From Clostridiales bacterium UBA1758 (lineage in GTDB: Bacteria > Bacillota > Clostridia > Oscillospirales > UBA1758), in the NCBI GenBank assembly GCA_002315595.1, contig DCHG01000061.1:1-52536 (forward strand): a stretch of DNA of 52,536 nucleotides. The letters run 5' to 3'. Every line of letters starts with the position of its first letter. Positions within the stretch are counted from its first letter, which is position 1. The position numbers and the translations under genes were made by a program. Positions 44,444-52,493 of the stretch are shown here, piece by piece. The notes under the pieces are model-generated. The model saw only the letters and a program-made list of their open reading frames with translations. It was not told where the DNA came from and ran no database searches.

Positions 44444-44460
44444 TTTGACTTTTTTTGACC
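44444..44460 (-). promoter_or_regulatory. Second CtsR operator, upstream of the ctsR -35
   Basis: The minus strand reads GGTCAAA-AAA-AGTCAAA, a perfect match to the CtsR heptad repeat. It ends 8 bp upstream of the -35 hexamer and faces the divergent PadR gene. Confidence 0.8.
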
Positions 44461-44522
44461 AATATTTTTACGGTTTTTTTCACCTCTATTTTAATCGCTT
44501 TCCGCCGTCTTTATGCCTACGC

Positions 44523-44580
44523 TTGACAAAATTTAATAATGAAACCATAATATCGTTAAATGATATTGTGAAACGATATT
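44523..44580 (+). promoter_or_regulatory. padR-type gene promoter with overlapping inverted-repeat operator
   Basis: TTGACA (44523-44528), a 17-bp spacer, CATAAT (44546-44551). The inverted repeat AATATCGTT (44549-44557)/AACGATATT (44572-44580) overlaps the -10 and start region, with an extra GATAT half-site between the arms. This layout suggests autorepression by the PadR protein. Confidence 0.7.
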
Positions 44581-44594
44581 GCAGGAGGTCGCTT

Positions 44595-44903
44595 ATGCCG
44601 AAAAAAGCAATGGTGGTCCTGACGGAAACGATGTTCTATGTGCTCATGGCGTTTCGTGACAGTGAAATGTGCGGGATCGACATTGCCGAATTCATCGAAT
44701 CTCGCACAAACGGTCGAGTAAAGATCGGTCCGGCGACGCTATACACGATTCTCGGGAAATTTGAAAAAGAAAAACTCATCACCGAAATCAATGTTGAAGG
44801 ACGCAAGCGCACCTACCGGATCACCGCAAGGGGTACAGATGTTTATGAAACGGAACTGACGCGACTGAAAGCCTGCATTTCGGACGCGGAGGAGGAAAAA
44901 TGA
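44595..44903 (+). CDS. PadR-family transcriptional regulator
   Basis: 102 aa from the ATG at 44595, preceded by AGGAGG. PadR winged-helix text: LTETMFYVLMAF, MCGIDIAEFIESRTNGRVKIGPATLYTILGKFEKEKLI, and RKRTYRITARGTDVYE. It is the short (subfamily 2) form without a long C-terminal coiled coil. It probably represses its own two-gene operon through the palindrome just upstream. The stop overlaps the next ATG (ATGA), coupling it to the DUF2812 membrane protein, a common PadR partner in Clostridia. Confidence 0.9.
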   Translation: MPKKAMVVLTETMFYVLMAFRDSEMCGIDIAEFIESRTNGRVKIGPATLYTILGKFEKEKLITEINVEGRKRTYRITARGTDVYETELTRLKACISDAEEEK

Positions 44904-46132
44904 ATAAAAATCAGAGTCAGCGAATTCATCGAATTCCGCCCTGCCCCGCATACGATTTTGCGGGGACAGAAATTTGGCTGACCGAAATGGCGGAAAAAGG
45001 ATGGTTTTTGGCAGAAGACGGCTTCTTTTGCGGGATTGCGACCTTTGAACGCGGTCAACCCCAAACGGTTAAGTACCGTTTGGAAGCCACGCAGACCATG
45101 CAAAATCTTTGGTCGGATCATAACGGTGAGCCCGATCGGGAGCAAGTCGAATTATTCGAACAATATTCGTGGAAATATATCGCAAAGCGCGAGCATTTTT
45201 ACATCTTTCGAAGCCTTGATCCTTCTGCACGAGAGCCAAACACCGATCCCGAAGTCCACGCACTTGCGTTGAATTCCGTCAAAAAGCGTCAATGGATCGC
45301 CGTGATCCTGTCGATTTTCCTACTCGTTGTGTACCCACTTGCGGCAACTCGCGGATGCCCTCTTTGGGCGGCGGTCTCCGTCGGTGCGCGGTGGGCGGCT
45401 GTTTGGATTTTGTTCGCCGCATTGGTGCTTTTCGGGGAAATCCGCGCCTTTATTTCCCTGAAAAGGACTCAAATTTCCCTGTCGAGCGAAGGCGTGATTT
45501 TTCAAAATACATTGACGCGGAGAAGAGTTTTCGCATTTTTCGCTCAAAAAACTGCAAAGTTCATTGCGATTGTTGCCCTGATCGGTACAATCCTGCCGAT
45601 GTGGATGAATTCTGTCACGGGCGATGACAAACTCCCGCTTGCCGACTATCGCGGTGAAATTCCGTTTGCCACAATCGCGGATTTTGCGGGCGAAGGCTAT
45701 TCGGATTACACGATGACCATGACGGGGCTAACGCCCGATTTCAATGCGATTGAAAAACGCTCCGATCTACTCGCTCCGTGTAATATTGATTATGTCGAAC
45801 ACGCCAACGTCAAAACCGCAGACGGCTACACAATCGACGGCGGACTATATGTCAATTACTATGAATTGCAGGGCGAAAACACGGCACGGCTTCTTGTGAA
45901 GGAATTGTACCGCTACGACAAAATCAATCACAACATCGACGAAATTCTATCCCTAGATCTCCCGGCAGATCGGGTGGTCGCGTTTATCGACCGAATTCAC
46001 TTCCCGACGGTCATCATTCAAAAGGGAAATATCGTCGTGCGCGCCTATTTTTATCAGACCACGGAATTCTACTCCGTCCCGATCGAAGACTGGGCGGAGA
46101 TCCTTTGCGAAAGAATTTCGCATAAAAACTGA
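44900..46132 (+). CDS. DUF2812-domain membrane protein
   Basis: 410 aa. The N-terminal DUF2812 region (about 10-105) has EIWLTEMAEKGWFL and VKYRLEATQ. Three or four membrane helices follow near 133-150, 158-180 and 215-238. The C-terminal soluble part (about 245-405) is unique-looking and carries no motif that I recognise. DUF2812 proteins pair with PadR regulators and may sense envelope or drug stress; function is unproven. It is translationally coupled to the PadR gene and closed by a hairpin. Confidence 0.78.
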   Translation: MNKNQSQRIHRIPPCPAYDFAGTEIWLTEMAEKGWFLAEDGFFCGIATFERGQPQTVKYRLEATQTMQNLWSDHNGEPDREQVELFEQYSWKYIAKREHFYIFRSLDPSAREPNTDPEVHALALNSVKKRQWIAVILSIFLLVVYPLAATRGCPLWAAVSVGARWAAVWILFAALVLFGEIRAFISLKRTQISLSSEGVIFQNTLTRRRVFAFFAQKTAKFIAIVALIGTILPMWMNSVTGDDKLPLADYRGEIPFATIADFAGEGYSDYTMTMTGLTPDFNAIEKRSDLLAPCNIDYVEHANVKTADGYTIDGGLYVNYYELQGENTARLLVKELYRYDKINHNIDEILSLDLPADRVVAFIDRIHFPTVIIQKGNIVVRAYFYQTTEFYSVPIEDWAEILCERISHKN

Positions 46133-46151
46133 ACTTTGATATACAGAAAAC

Positions 46152-46189
46152 AAAACACATCTCTCCGAAAACTCGGCGAGATGTGTTTT
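46152..46189. terminator. Terminator after the DUF2812 gene
   Basis: Stem AAAACACATCTC/GAGATGTGTTTT extended by CCGA/TCGG after a single mismatch, with a short A-rich loop. The A/T-rich arms allow use in both directions, between convergent genes. Confidence 0.8.
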
Positions 46190-46201
46190 GCGGTTACTCA
46201 T

Positions 46202-47059
46202 TTATTTCCCGAACGCATCCTGTTTTGCGGGGCTTGCACGTTTTTCAAGATCCGGGAAACGGTGTTCAATCGCTGCCATAGAGATTTCAATATCCTCCTC
46301 CGCCTCGTCCGAGGACATACAACCGATCGTTACCATATCCTGCGGACGGATGGTATTCCATGAAAAGTTGAGTCCGACATACGGCGTGCAACGCCCAGCC
46401 GCCATCGGTTTGATTGTCATAACAGGCTTTTTCGCATCGTGGATGATGCGGGAAACCGTTTCGATCTCGACCTGCATCAAAAATCCCATCGCATTATAGA
46501 TCTGAATATACGTTTCGACATCATAGCCGTTTTCATCGGAATAGACGATCATTTCCGGCATATGTGCGGAAAGTCCGGGGATCATACCCGCATCGCGGAT
46601 CATTTTGGTGTAGTCGTCCAAACGGTCAATGGAGTGTCGGTTTTTGCAAACAAGTTGTTCGCACGCGGCATGGTGGATCAGACAAAATGTCGAACCAACC
46701 TCGGCGCTGTGTTTAACCGCTTTTTCCGCTTCGCGACGACCTTCGGCGTTGTCGTCCACATTCAAACACGGCGTATCGACGATGATGATATCCTTGCCGG
46801 TCTTTTGTTTTGTTTCTTCCACCGCCCAAATCAACAACGGCGAGGTCGAATACGGCGCCATCAATGTGTCAACGCCGTGAGAAAGGAAGGTTTCAAGCAT
46901 ATTTGAAATCTTTTCGGTCGTATCATGGGCGCATTTGATTGCACGATCCTGCGCCGGAGAACGGTGGCTGTAACCGAGAATCCAGTTTGTGCCGATGATC
47001 ATCCTCGAAAGGGATTTGCCGGCAACAGTCGTACGCGGAAACATTTTTTCCATATTCAT
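46202..47059 (-). CDS. Conserved protein of unknown function, possible aldo/keto-reductase-like TIM barrel
   Basis: 285 aa, soluble, no signal peptide. The N-terminus RTTVAGKSLSRMIIGTNWILGYSHRS resembles the opening of aldo/keto reductases. The middle has GVDTLMAPYS, CLIHHAACEQL, MIPGLSAHMPEMIVYSDENGYDVETY and KPVMTIKPMAAGR near 215-230. No NADPH-binding signature or complete catalytic tetrad is clear, so enzyme activity is uncertain. I recognise the general pattern from clostridial genomes but not a named family. It has its own promoter and faces the M3 peptidase gene divergently. Confidence 0.6.
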   Translation of the reverse strand: MNMEKMFPRTTVAGKSLSRMIIGTNWILGYSHRSPAQDRAIKCAHDTTEKISNMLETFLSHGVDTLMAPYSTSPLLIWAVEETKQKTGKDIIIVDTPCLNVDDNAEGRREAEKAVKHSAEVGSTFCLIHHAACEQLVCKNRHSIDRLDDYTKMIRDAGMIPGLSAHMPEMIVYSDENGYDVETYIQIYNAMGFLMQVEIETVSRIIHDAKKPVMTIKPMAAGRCTPYVGLNFSWNTIRPQDMVTIGCMSSDEAEEDIEISMAAIEHRFPDLEKRASPAKQDAFGK

Positions 47060-47091
47060 TACTCCTTTTCATTGATTGATCCGTTTTCTTC

Positions 47092-47119
47092 ATTATATCA
47101 CAATTTTTTCAACATTCAA
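47092..47119 (-). promoter_or_regulatory. Promoter for the conserved unknown gene
   Basis: The minus strand has TTGAAT (47119-47114), a 16-bp spacer, and TATAAT (47097-47092) preceded by TGA, an extended -10. It is 33 bp upstream of the ATG. Confidence 0.65.
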
Positions 47120-47133
47120 CATTTTTTGCCATC

Positions 47134-47162
47134 TTGCAGGCTCTGTTTTCAGGTGATATAAT
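47134..47162 (+). promoter_or_regulatory. Promoter for the M3 peptidase-isomerase-xylulokinase operon
   Basis: TTGCAG (47134-47139), a 17-bp spacer, then TATAAT (47157-47162) preceded by TGA, an extended -10. The ATG is 37 bp downstream. Confidence 0.75.
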
Positions 47163-47199
47163 ATGGGTATCCTATCATCATATGAAAGGAAATCTCAAT

Positions 47200-48906
47200 A
47201 TGAAATTTGACGATATGCCGTATTCCCGCCCCGATGTGGAAAAGACCAAGGCGGATGCCGCCGCCATCATCGAACGCATCAAAAATGCACCTGATTTTGC
47301 CGCCGCAGACGCCGCAATGATGGAATTTGAGAACCTTTCCGGTCACATCGGTACCCTTGCCACACTTGCGACCGTCCGTCATCAAATCAACACCACCGAT
47401 GAATATTATAACGCTGAAAACGACTTCTGTGATGAGCAGATGCCGCTTCTCGAAGAAGTCTGGCAAGCCGAAATGATGGCGATGTATGAATCAAAATTCC
47501 GCGCCGATTTCGAAAAAAAATACGGCTCCCTGATGTTCAAAAACATCGAGATCCAGTTGAAAACCTTCTCGCCGGAAATCGTCCCGGATATGCAGGAAGA
47601 AAACAAGTTGTCGAGCGAATACGACAAACTTATCGCCTCCGCTCAGATCCCGTTTGAGGGCGGCGTCTACACATTGTCGCAAATGACGCCCTTCAAGCAG
47701 TCCGCAGACGATAAAATTCGCCGTGCCGCATGGGAAGCCGAGGGGCAATTCTACCTTGACCACGGTGAAGACCTCGACCGCATTTACGACGAACTTGTCA
47801 AACTCCGCACCAAAATGGGGCGTAAACTCGGTCGCAAGGACTTTGTGGAACTCGGCTATGACCGTATGAATCGCAATTGCTACACCCGTGAGGATGTGGA
47901 TAAATTTCGTGCCGCGATCGTCAAATACATCGTTCCCACCGCAAATGAATTCTATCGTCGTCAGGCGAAGCGTCTCGGATTTGACTACCCGCTGACATTT
48001 TCGGATATGGCGATCGATTTTCGTGGCGGAAACGCAAAACCGCAGGGTACCTCGGACGACATTCTTGCCACCGCTAAAAAATTCTATCATGAACTTTCGC
48101 CCGAAACCGCGAAATTCATTGATATGATGTACGAAAACGAATTGTTCGACGTCCTCAGCCGCAAAGGGAAAGCGGGCGGTGGCTTCTGTACCGACATTCC
48201 AGATTACAAATGCCCGTTCATTTTCGCCAACTTCAACGGCACGCAGGGCGATGTTGAGGTCATGACGCACGAAGCCGGACACGCTTTTGCGGCATACACC
48301 GCAAGTGTGCTCGACATTCAGCCTTCCTCTAACCAAAGCCCAACGCTCGAATCCTGCGAGATCCACTCTATGTCGATGGAATTCTTCTCATGGCCATGGG
48401 CGGATGAATTTTTCGGCAAAGACAATCGTAAATTCCGTTACAGTCACCTTGCCGGCGCGATCACCTTCCTGCCCTATGGCACGATGGTCGACCATTTCCA
48501 GCATAGCGTCTACGACAACCCGGATTGGACTCCCGCACAACGCCACGATGAATGGCGTCGTCTGCTGGGTATTTATATGCCGTGGGTGAAACTCGGCGAA
48601 ATCCCGTTCTACGGCGACGGCAAAGGCTGGCAACGCCAAATGCACATCTATCAAGTGCCCTTCTACTACATTGACTACTGTCTTGCACAGACGGTCGCCC
48701 TTGAATTCTGGGCACTGATGCAGGAGGATCGTACTTCTGCATGGAAACGCTACTACGAACTCGTCAAACAAGCCGGCACCAAAACCTTCGACGGTTTGGT
48801 GCAATCCGCAAACCTCGACACACCGTTCGGCGATGCTGCGCTCAAACATGTTGCAGACGCCGCAATGAAGTGGATCGTAGAAAACGATGTTTCCGATATT
48901 CAATAA
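47200..48906 (+). CDS. M3-family oligoendopeptidase (PepF-like)
   Basis: 568 aa from the ATG at 47200, preceded by GAAAGGAAAT; upstream in-frame starts overlap the promoter. The zinc site is HEAGH at 357-361, with a third ligand in ESCEIHSMSMEFF near 386. The rest is the helical M3 fold, with no signal peptide. It cleaves short peptides in the cytoplasm, typically for peptide recycling. It is the first gene of an operon with two sugar-catabolic genes, which is an odd pairing. There is a 24-bp gap to the isomerase gene. Confidence 0.92.
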   Translation: MKFDDMPYSRPDVEKTKADAAAIIERIKNAPDFAAADAAMMEFENLSGHIGTLATLATVRHQINTTDEYYNAENDFCDEQMPLLEEVWQAEMMAMYESKFRADFEKKYGSLMFKNIEIQLKTFSPEIVPDMQEENKLSSEYDKLIASAQIPFEGGVYTLSQMTPFKQSADDKIRRAAWEAEGQFYLDHGEDLDRIYDELVKLRTKMGRKLGRKDFVELGYDRMNRNCYTREDVDKFRAAIVKYIVPTANEFYRRQAKRLGFDYPLTFSDMAIDFRGGNAKPQGTSDDILATAKKFYHELSPETAKFIDMMYENELFDVLSRKGKAGGGFCTDIPDYKCPFIFANFNGTQGDVEVMTHEAGHAFAAYTASVLDIQPSSNQSPTLESCEIHSMSMEFFSWPWADEFFGKDNRKFRYSHLAGAITFLPYGTMVDHFQHSVYDNPDWTPAQRHDEWRRLLGIYMPWVKLGEIPFYGDGKGWQRQMHIYQVPFYYIDYCLAQTVALEFWALMQEDRTSAWKRYYELVKQAGTKTFDGLVQSANLDTPFGDAALKHVADAAMKWIVENDVSDIQ

Positions 48907-48930
48907 TTCATATATATTAGGAGGATTAAC

Positions 48931-50415
48931 ATGAACAACACACCCGAATTGAAAATCGGTATTGTCGCCGTCAGCCGTGACTGCTTCCCCGAAGCGCTTT
49001 CCGTCAACCGCCGCCGTGCTTTGATCGACGCATACACGAAAAAATACGGCAACACCGAGATCTATGAATGTCCGATCTGCATCGTTGAGAGCGAGATCCA
49101 CATGACACAGGCGCTGGAAGACATCAAAAAAGCGGGCTGCAACGCCCTCTGCGTCTATCTCGGCAACTTCGGACCGGAAATCAGCGAAACCCTTCTTGCC
49201 AAGCATTTTGACGGCCCGAAAATGTTCATTGCCGCCGCCGAAGAAACCAAGGGCAACCTGATCGGCGGACGCGGTGACGCGTACTGCGGTATGCTGAACG
49301 CAAGTTATAACCTCAAACTCCGCAACATCCATGCCTACATCCCCGAATATCCCGTCGGTGATGCCGAAGCCTGCGCCGATATGATCCACGAATTTGTTCC
49401 GATCGCAAAGGCGGTCTATGCGCTTGAAAACCTGAAAATCATCAGTTTCGGTCCGCGTCCGATGAATTTTCTTGCCTGCAACGCCCCGATTAAGCAACTT
49501 TACAACCTCGGCATCGAAATCGAGGAAAATTCCGAACTCGATCTCTTTGAAGCGTTCCACAAACACGACGGCGATAAACGTATCCCCGCCATCGTTGCGG
49601 AAATGGAAGCCGAACTCGGCAAGGGCAATATGAAACCCGAAATTTTGCCGAAACTCGCCCAATATGAGTTGACGCTAAAAGACTGGATCGAACAGCATCG
49701 CGGCTATCGCAAATATGTTTGCATTGCTGGAAAATGCTGGCCTGCCTTCCAAACGCAGTTTGGCTTTGTTCCGTGCTATGTTAATAGCCGCCTTGCCGCA
49801 CAGGGCATCCCGGTTTCCTGCGAAGTCGACATCTACGGTGCGCTCAGTGAATTCATCGGCACCGTCGTCAGCGATGATGTCGTCACGCTTCTCGATATCA
49901 ACAACACCGTTCCCACCGATATGTACCGTCAGGACATCGAAAAGACATACGATTATACCTCCTGCGACACCTTTATGGGCTTCCACTGCGGAAACACCGC
50001 ATCCAAAAAACTGTCCTTCTGCGAAATGAAGTACCAGATGATTATGGCGCGCACGCTGCCCGAAGAAGTCACGCAGGGAACGCTGGAAGGCGATATCGCC
50101 CCCGGAGAGATCACATTCTTCCGTCTGCAAAGCACCGCGGATAATATTTTGCGTGCGTACATCGCCGAAGGTGAAGTCCTGCCCGTCAAGACCTGCTCTT
50201 TCGGCTCGATCGGCGTCTTTGCAATTCCCGAAATGGGACGCTTCTATCGCCACGTTTTGATCGAGGGTGGCTTCCCTCATCACGGAGCCGTCGCATTCGG
50301 TCATTTCGGAAAGCAACTCTTTGAGGTCTTCAAATACATCGGCGTTATTCCGGAAGAGATCGGCTACAACCAGCCGAAGTCCGTCCGCTATAAAACCGAA
50401 AATCCATGGGGTTAA
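48931..50415 (+). CDS. L-fucose/L-arabinose isomerase-family protein
   Basis: 494 aa. The fold is recognisable from KIGIVAVSRDCFPEALSVNRR, the NAxxxYLGNFGPE segment, CWPAFQTQFGFVPCYVNSRLA, CEVDIYGALSEF near 290-301 (a Glu/Asp metal ligand region), and a His near GGFPHHGAVAFGHFG near 445. These enzymes interconvert aldoses and ketoses using Mn2+. The sugar is not predictable; a pentose or 6-deoxyhexose fits the adjacent xylulokinase. The ATG follows AGGAGG. The stop shares one base with the possible first ATG of the kinase. Confidence 0.85.
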   Translation: MNNTPELKIGIVAVSRDCFPEALSVNRRRALIDAYTKKYGNTEIYECPICIVESEIHMTQALEDIKKAGCNALCVYLGNFGPEISETLLAKHFDGPKMFIAAAEETKGNLIGGRGDAYCGMLNASYNLKLRNIHAYIPEYPVGDAEACADMIHEFVPIAKAVYALENLKIISFGPRPMNFLACNAPIKQLYNLGIEIEENSELDLFEAFHKHDGDKRIPAIVAEMEAELGKGNMKPEILPKLAQYELTLKDWIEQHRGYRKYVCIAGKCWPAFQTQFGFVPCYVNSRLAAQGIPVSCEVDIYGALSEFIGTVVSDDVVTLLDINNTVPTDMYRQDIEKTYDYTSCDTFMGFHCGNTASKKLSFCEMKYQMIMARTLPEEVTQGTLEGDIAPGEITFFRLQSTADNILRAYIAEGEVLPVKTCSFGSIGVFAIPEMGRFYRHVLIEGGFPHHGAVAFGHFGKQLFEVFKYIGVIPEEIGYNQPKSVRYKTENPWG

Positions 50416-50417
50416 TG

Positions 50418-51851
50418 ATGAACTATTATATCGGCTTGGATGTCGGCACTTCGTCGTTAAAGGCGATGCTGATCACAGACGATCAGATCGTTGCCGTCGC
50501 TTCCCGCGATTACCCGCTTTCTTTCCCAAAACCCGGTTATGCCGAGCAAGATCCGGAAGAATGGTGCGCCGCCTGCATTTCCGCAATCAAAGAACTCTTG
50601 TGCGGAATTGACACAACCTGTGTCCGTGCCATCAGTTTTTCGGGACAGATGCACGGTCTTGTCGCTTTGGATGAAAACGACCGCGTTCTTCGCCCTGCAA
50701 TTTTATGGAATGACGGCAGAAGTGTGGATGAAGTCGCTTATCTCAACGATACTGTCGGAAAGGATTTTCTTCTCGACAATACCGGCAACATTGCCTTTGC
50801 GGGGTTCACGGCACCAAAACTTCTTTGGATGAAACGAAATGAGCCAGGGCTTTTTGAAAAGATCCGCAAAATCCTTCTGCCGAAAGATTATGTTGCATTC
50901 CGCCTTTCGGGCGTTTTTGCGACCGATTGTTCCGATGCGGCGGGGACGCTATATTTTGACACGAAACATCGTCGTTGGTCAAAGCCGATACTCGACCTTT
51001 TGGAAATCGACGAAACGATGTTGCCCGTCGTTCACGAAAGTTATGAAACGATAGGCTTGATTTTGCCGGAACTTGCGCTTGAACTCGGGCTTTCCGACGA
51101 TGTGAAAATCGTCATCGGTGCCGGTGACAACGCCGCTTCCGCCTTCGCAACCGTCAATGACGGCGACTGCAACATCTCACTCGGCACTTCCGGCACGGTA
51201 TTTGTATGTTCCGATGATTTTCACTGTGCGAGGGACAGTGCAATTCACGCTTTTTGTACCGCAAACGACAAGTATCATTTTCTCGCCTGCACTTTGACCG
51301 CTGCAAGTTCCCAAAAATGGTGGGTAGAGGACATCATTAAGTCGGATTATTCTTCTGTCGCGGTGGACGAATTCATCGGAAAATCCGATGTTCTGTTCCT
51401 TCCGTACCTAATGGGGGAACGCTCGCCCGTCAATGATACGAATGTGCGCGGTGTTTTCGCGGGGCTCTCAATGAATACTACGCGTGACGAAATGAGTCTT
51501 GCCGTTCTTGAAGGTGTTTCATTCTCACTTAAACAAAATATCGAAATTATGCGTTCGATGGGCGTAAAGATCAATGCTTCGAGAGTTTGTGGCGGTGGTG
51601 CAAGAAATCGAACTTGGCTGACACTTCTTGCAACGATTCTCAACCTCGATTTGATGCTTCCAGAATATGAGCAAGGCGGCGTTTTGGGTGCTTGTCTTCT
51701 CGCTGCAAAAGGTTGCGGCAATGATCTCCGTAATAATTTTTGCGGGATCAGTGAAGTGATCCACCCGGATAATGCTTTAACGGAATTCTATGAAAAGAAA
51801 TATCAACACTATTTGAAGTTATATCCAATGGCGAGTCAATTGTCGACATAA
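50418..51851 (+). CDS. xylB: Xylulokinase-type FGGY carbohydrate kinase
   Basis: 477 aa. ATP-binding N-terminus YIGLDVGTSSLKAML; SGQMHGLVALDE near 78, which is typical of xylulokinase; DCSDAAGTLYFD; the second signature GAGDNAASAFATVNDGDCNISLGTSGTVF near 237-265; LMGERSPVNDTNVRG; and GGGARNRTWL near 394. It phosphorylates a ketopentose (D-xylulose most likely) made by the neighbouring isomerase, feeding the pentose phosphate pathway. ATG codons at 50415 and 50418 are both possible; GGGG spacing favours 50418. Confidence 0.88.
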   Translation: MNYYIGLDVGTSSLKAMLITDDQIVAVASRDYPLSFPKPGYAEQDPEEWCAACISAIKELLCGIDTTCVRAISFSGQMHGLVALDENDRVLRPAILWNDGRSVDEVAYLNDTVGKDFLLDNTGNIAFAGFTAPKLLWMKRNEPGLFEKIRKILLPKDYVAFRLSGVFATDCSDAAGTLYFDTKHRRWSKPILDLLEIDETMLPVVHESYETIGLILPELALELGLSDDVKIVIGAGDNAASAFATVNDGDCNISLGTSGTVFVCSDDFHCARDSAIHAFCTANDKYHFLACTLTAASSQKWWVEDIIKSDYSSVAVDEFIGKSDVLFLPYLMGERSPVNDTNVRGVFAGLSMNTTRDEMSLAVLEGVSFSLKQNIEIMRSMGVKINASRVCGGGARNRTWLTLLATILNLDLMLPEYEQGGVLGACLLAAKGCGNDLRNNFCGISEVIHPDNALTEFYEKKYQHYLKLYPMASQLST

Positions 51852-51862
51852 AATACTAAAAT

Positions 51863-51907
51863 GAAGCGACCAAGGGCAAAATCGTTCTCCTTGGTCGCTT
51901 CTTTTTT
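51863..51907 (+). terminator. Terminator after xylB
   Basis: Perfect 13-bp stem GAAGCGACCAAGG/CCTTGGTCGCTTC with a 13-nt loop and six T residues. It ends the peptidase-isomerase-kinase operon. Confidence 0.92.
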
Positions 51908-51983
51908 CTGAATTTTATCGTTCCCAAATGCTTTTGATCACTCCGTGATTATCGCCCTGATATACATCTACGCCGTGAAAGAT

Positions 51984-52424
51984 CTACTCAAATCCGCATT
52001 TTCGTAACACGGAAAGCGATGCAATATTTTCCGCATGACAAATCCCATACACTTCGTCAATACCGACTTCCGCGGCAATAACCGGAAGAAATACCCTTAC
52101 TGCCTCCGTGGCGTTACCGTAGCCGGTATGTTTTTTCGCAAAGTGATAACCAATCTCCCATTTTCCGTCATCCAACGGACAAAGTTGAACATAACCAATA
52201 TTGTCGTCAATTTTCTTCAAAATGATCGGATACACAAAAGGACCGTCGATTCCCTCGTACTGCGATATTAAAAATGCCAGCGTTTCTTCCGTTTCTTCGA
52301 CCGTTTCCCACACCTCGTCCGGCACGAATATTCGCATATCATCATCTAACAAATTTTTAGGGACGATCAAAGCCATATCCATCGTAAACTCGATAATCAA
52401 AAGTCTTTCGGTTTCAAGCAGCAT
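51984..52424 (-). CDS. GNAT acetyltransferase, C-terminally truncated by an in-frame TAG (possible pseudogene)
   Basis: 146 aa from the ATG at 52424, preceded by GGAGGTC. It opens with LLETERLLI, the usual RimJ/RimL-type GNAT start, and has GYVQLCPLDDGKWEIGYHFAKKHTGYGNATEAV for acetyl-CoA binding and NIASLSVLRKCGFE near the end. The TAG at 51986-51984 stops the protein directly after CGFE. The same frame continues for 22 codons (IFHGVDVYQG... to ...SIWER) to a TAA at 51917-51915. That tail is what a full-length GNAT would have, giving about 169 residues. So the gene is probably a recent nonsense mutant, or the TAG is a sequencing or assembly error. Confidence 0.72.
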   Translation of the reverse strand: MLLETERLLIIEFTMDMALIVPKNLLDDDMRIFVPDEVWETVEETEETLAFLISQYEGIDGPFVYPIILKKIDDNIGYVQLCPLDDGKWEIGYHFAKKHTGYGNATEAVRVFLPVIAAEVGIDEVYGICHAENIASLSVLRKCGFE

Positions 52425-52458
52425 TTTGACCTCCGAAAGAAGAATTAATCGACAAACT

Positions 52459-52492
52459 AAAAAAGAAAAAGGCCATCGCGACAGCGATGACC
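52459..52492 (-). terminator. Rho-independent terminator after the 5S rRNA
   Basis: The minus strand reads GGTCATCGC-TGTC-GCGATGGCC (9-bp stem with one T-G pair), followed by TTTTTCTTTTTT. It directly follows the 5S-like 3' end. Confidence 0.85.
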
Positions 52493-52493
52493 A

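Noticed and set aside
48388..49662. 424-codon minus-strand open frame opposite the M3 peptidase and isomerase
   Set aside because: It spans two real genes and their intergenic region in antisense; no start context or family motif.
51984..51986. Genome-wide TAG recoding as an explanation for the interrupted GNAT gene
   Set aside because: dut ends in TAG exactly at its conserved C-terminus, and other genes use TAA or TGA normally, so TAG is a real stop here.
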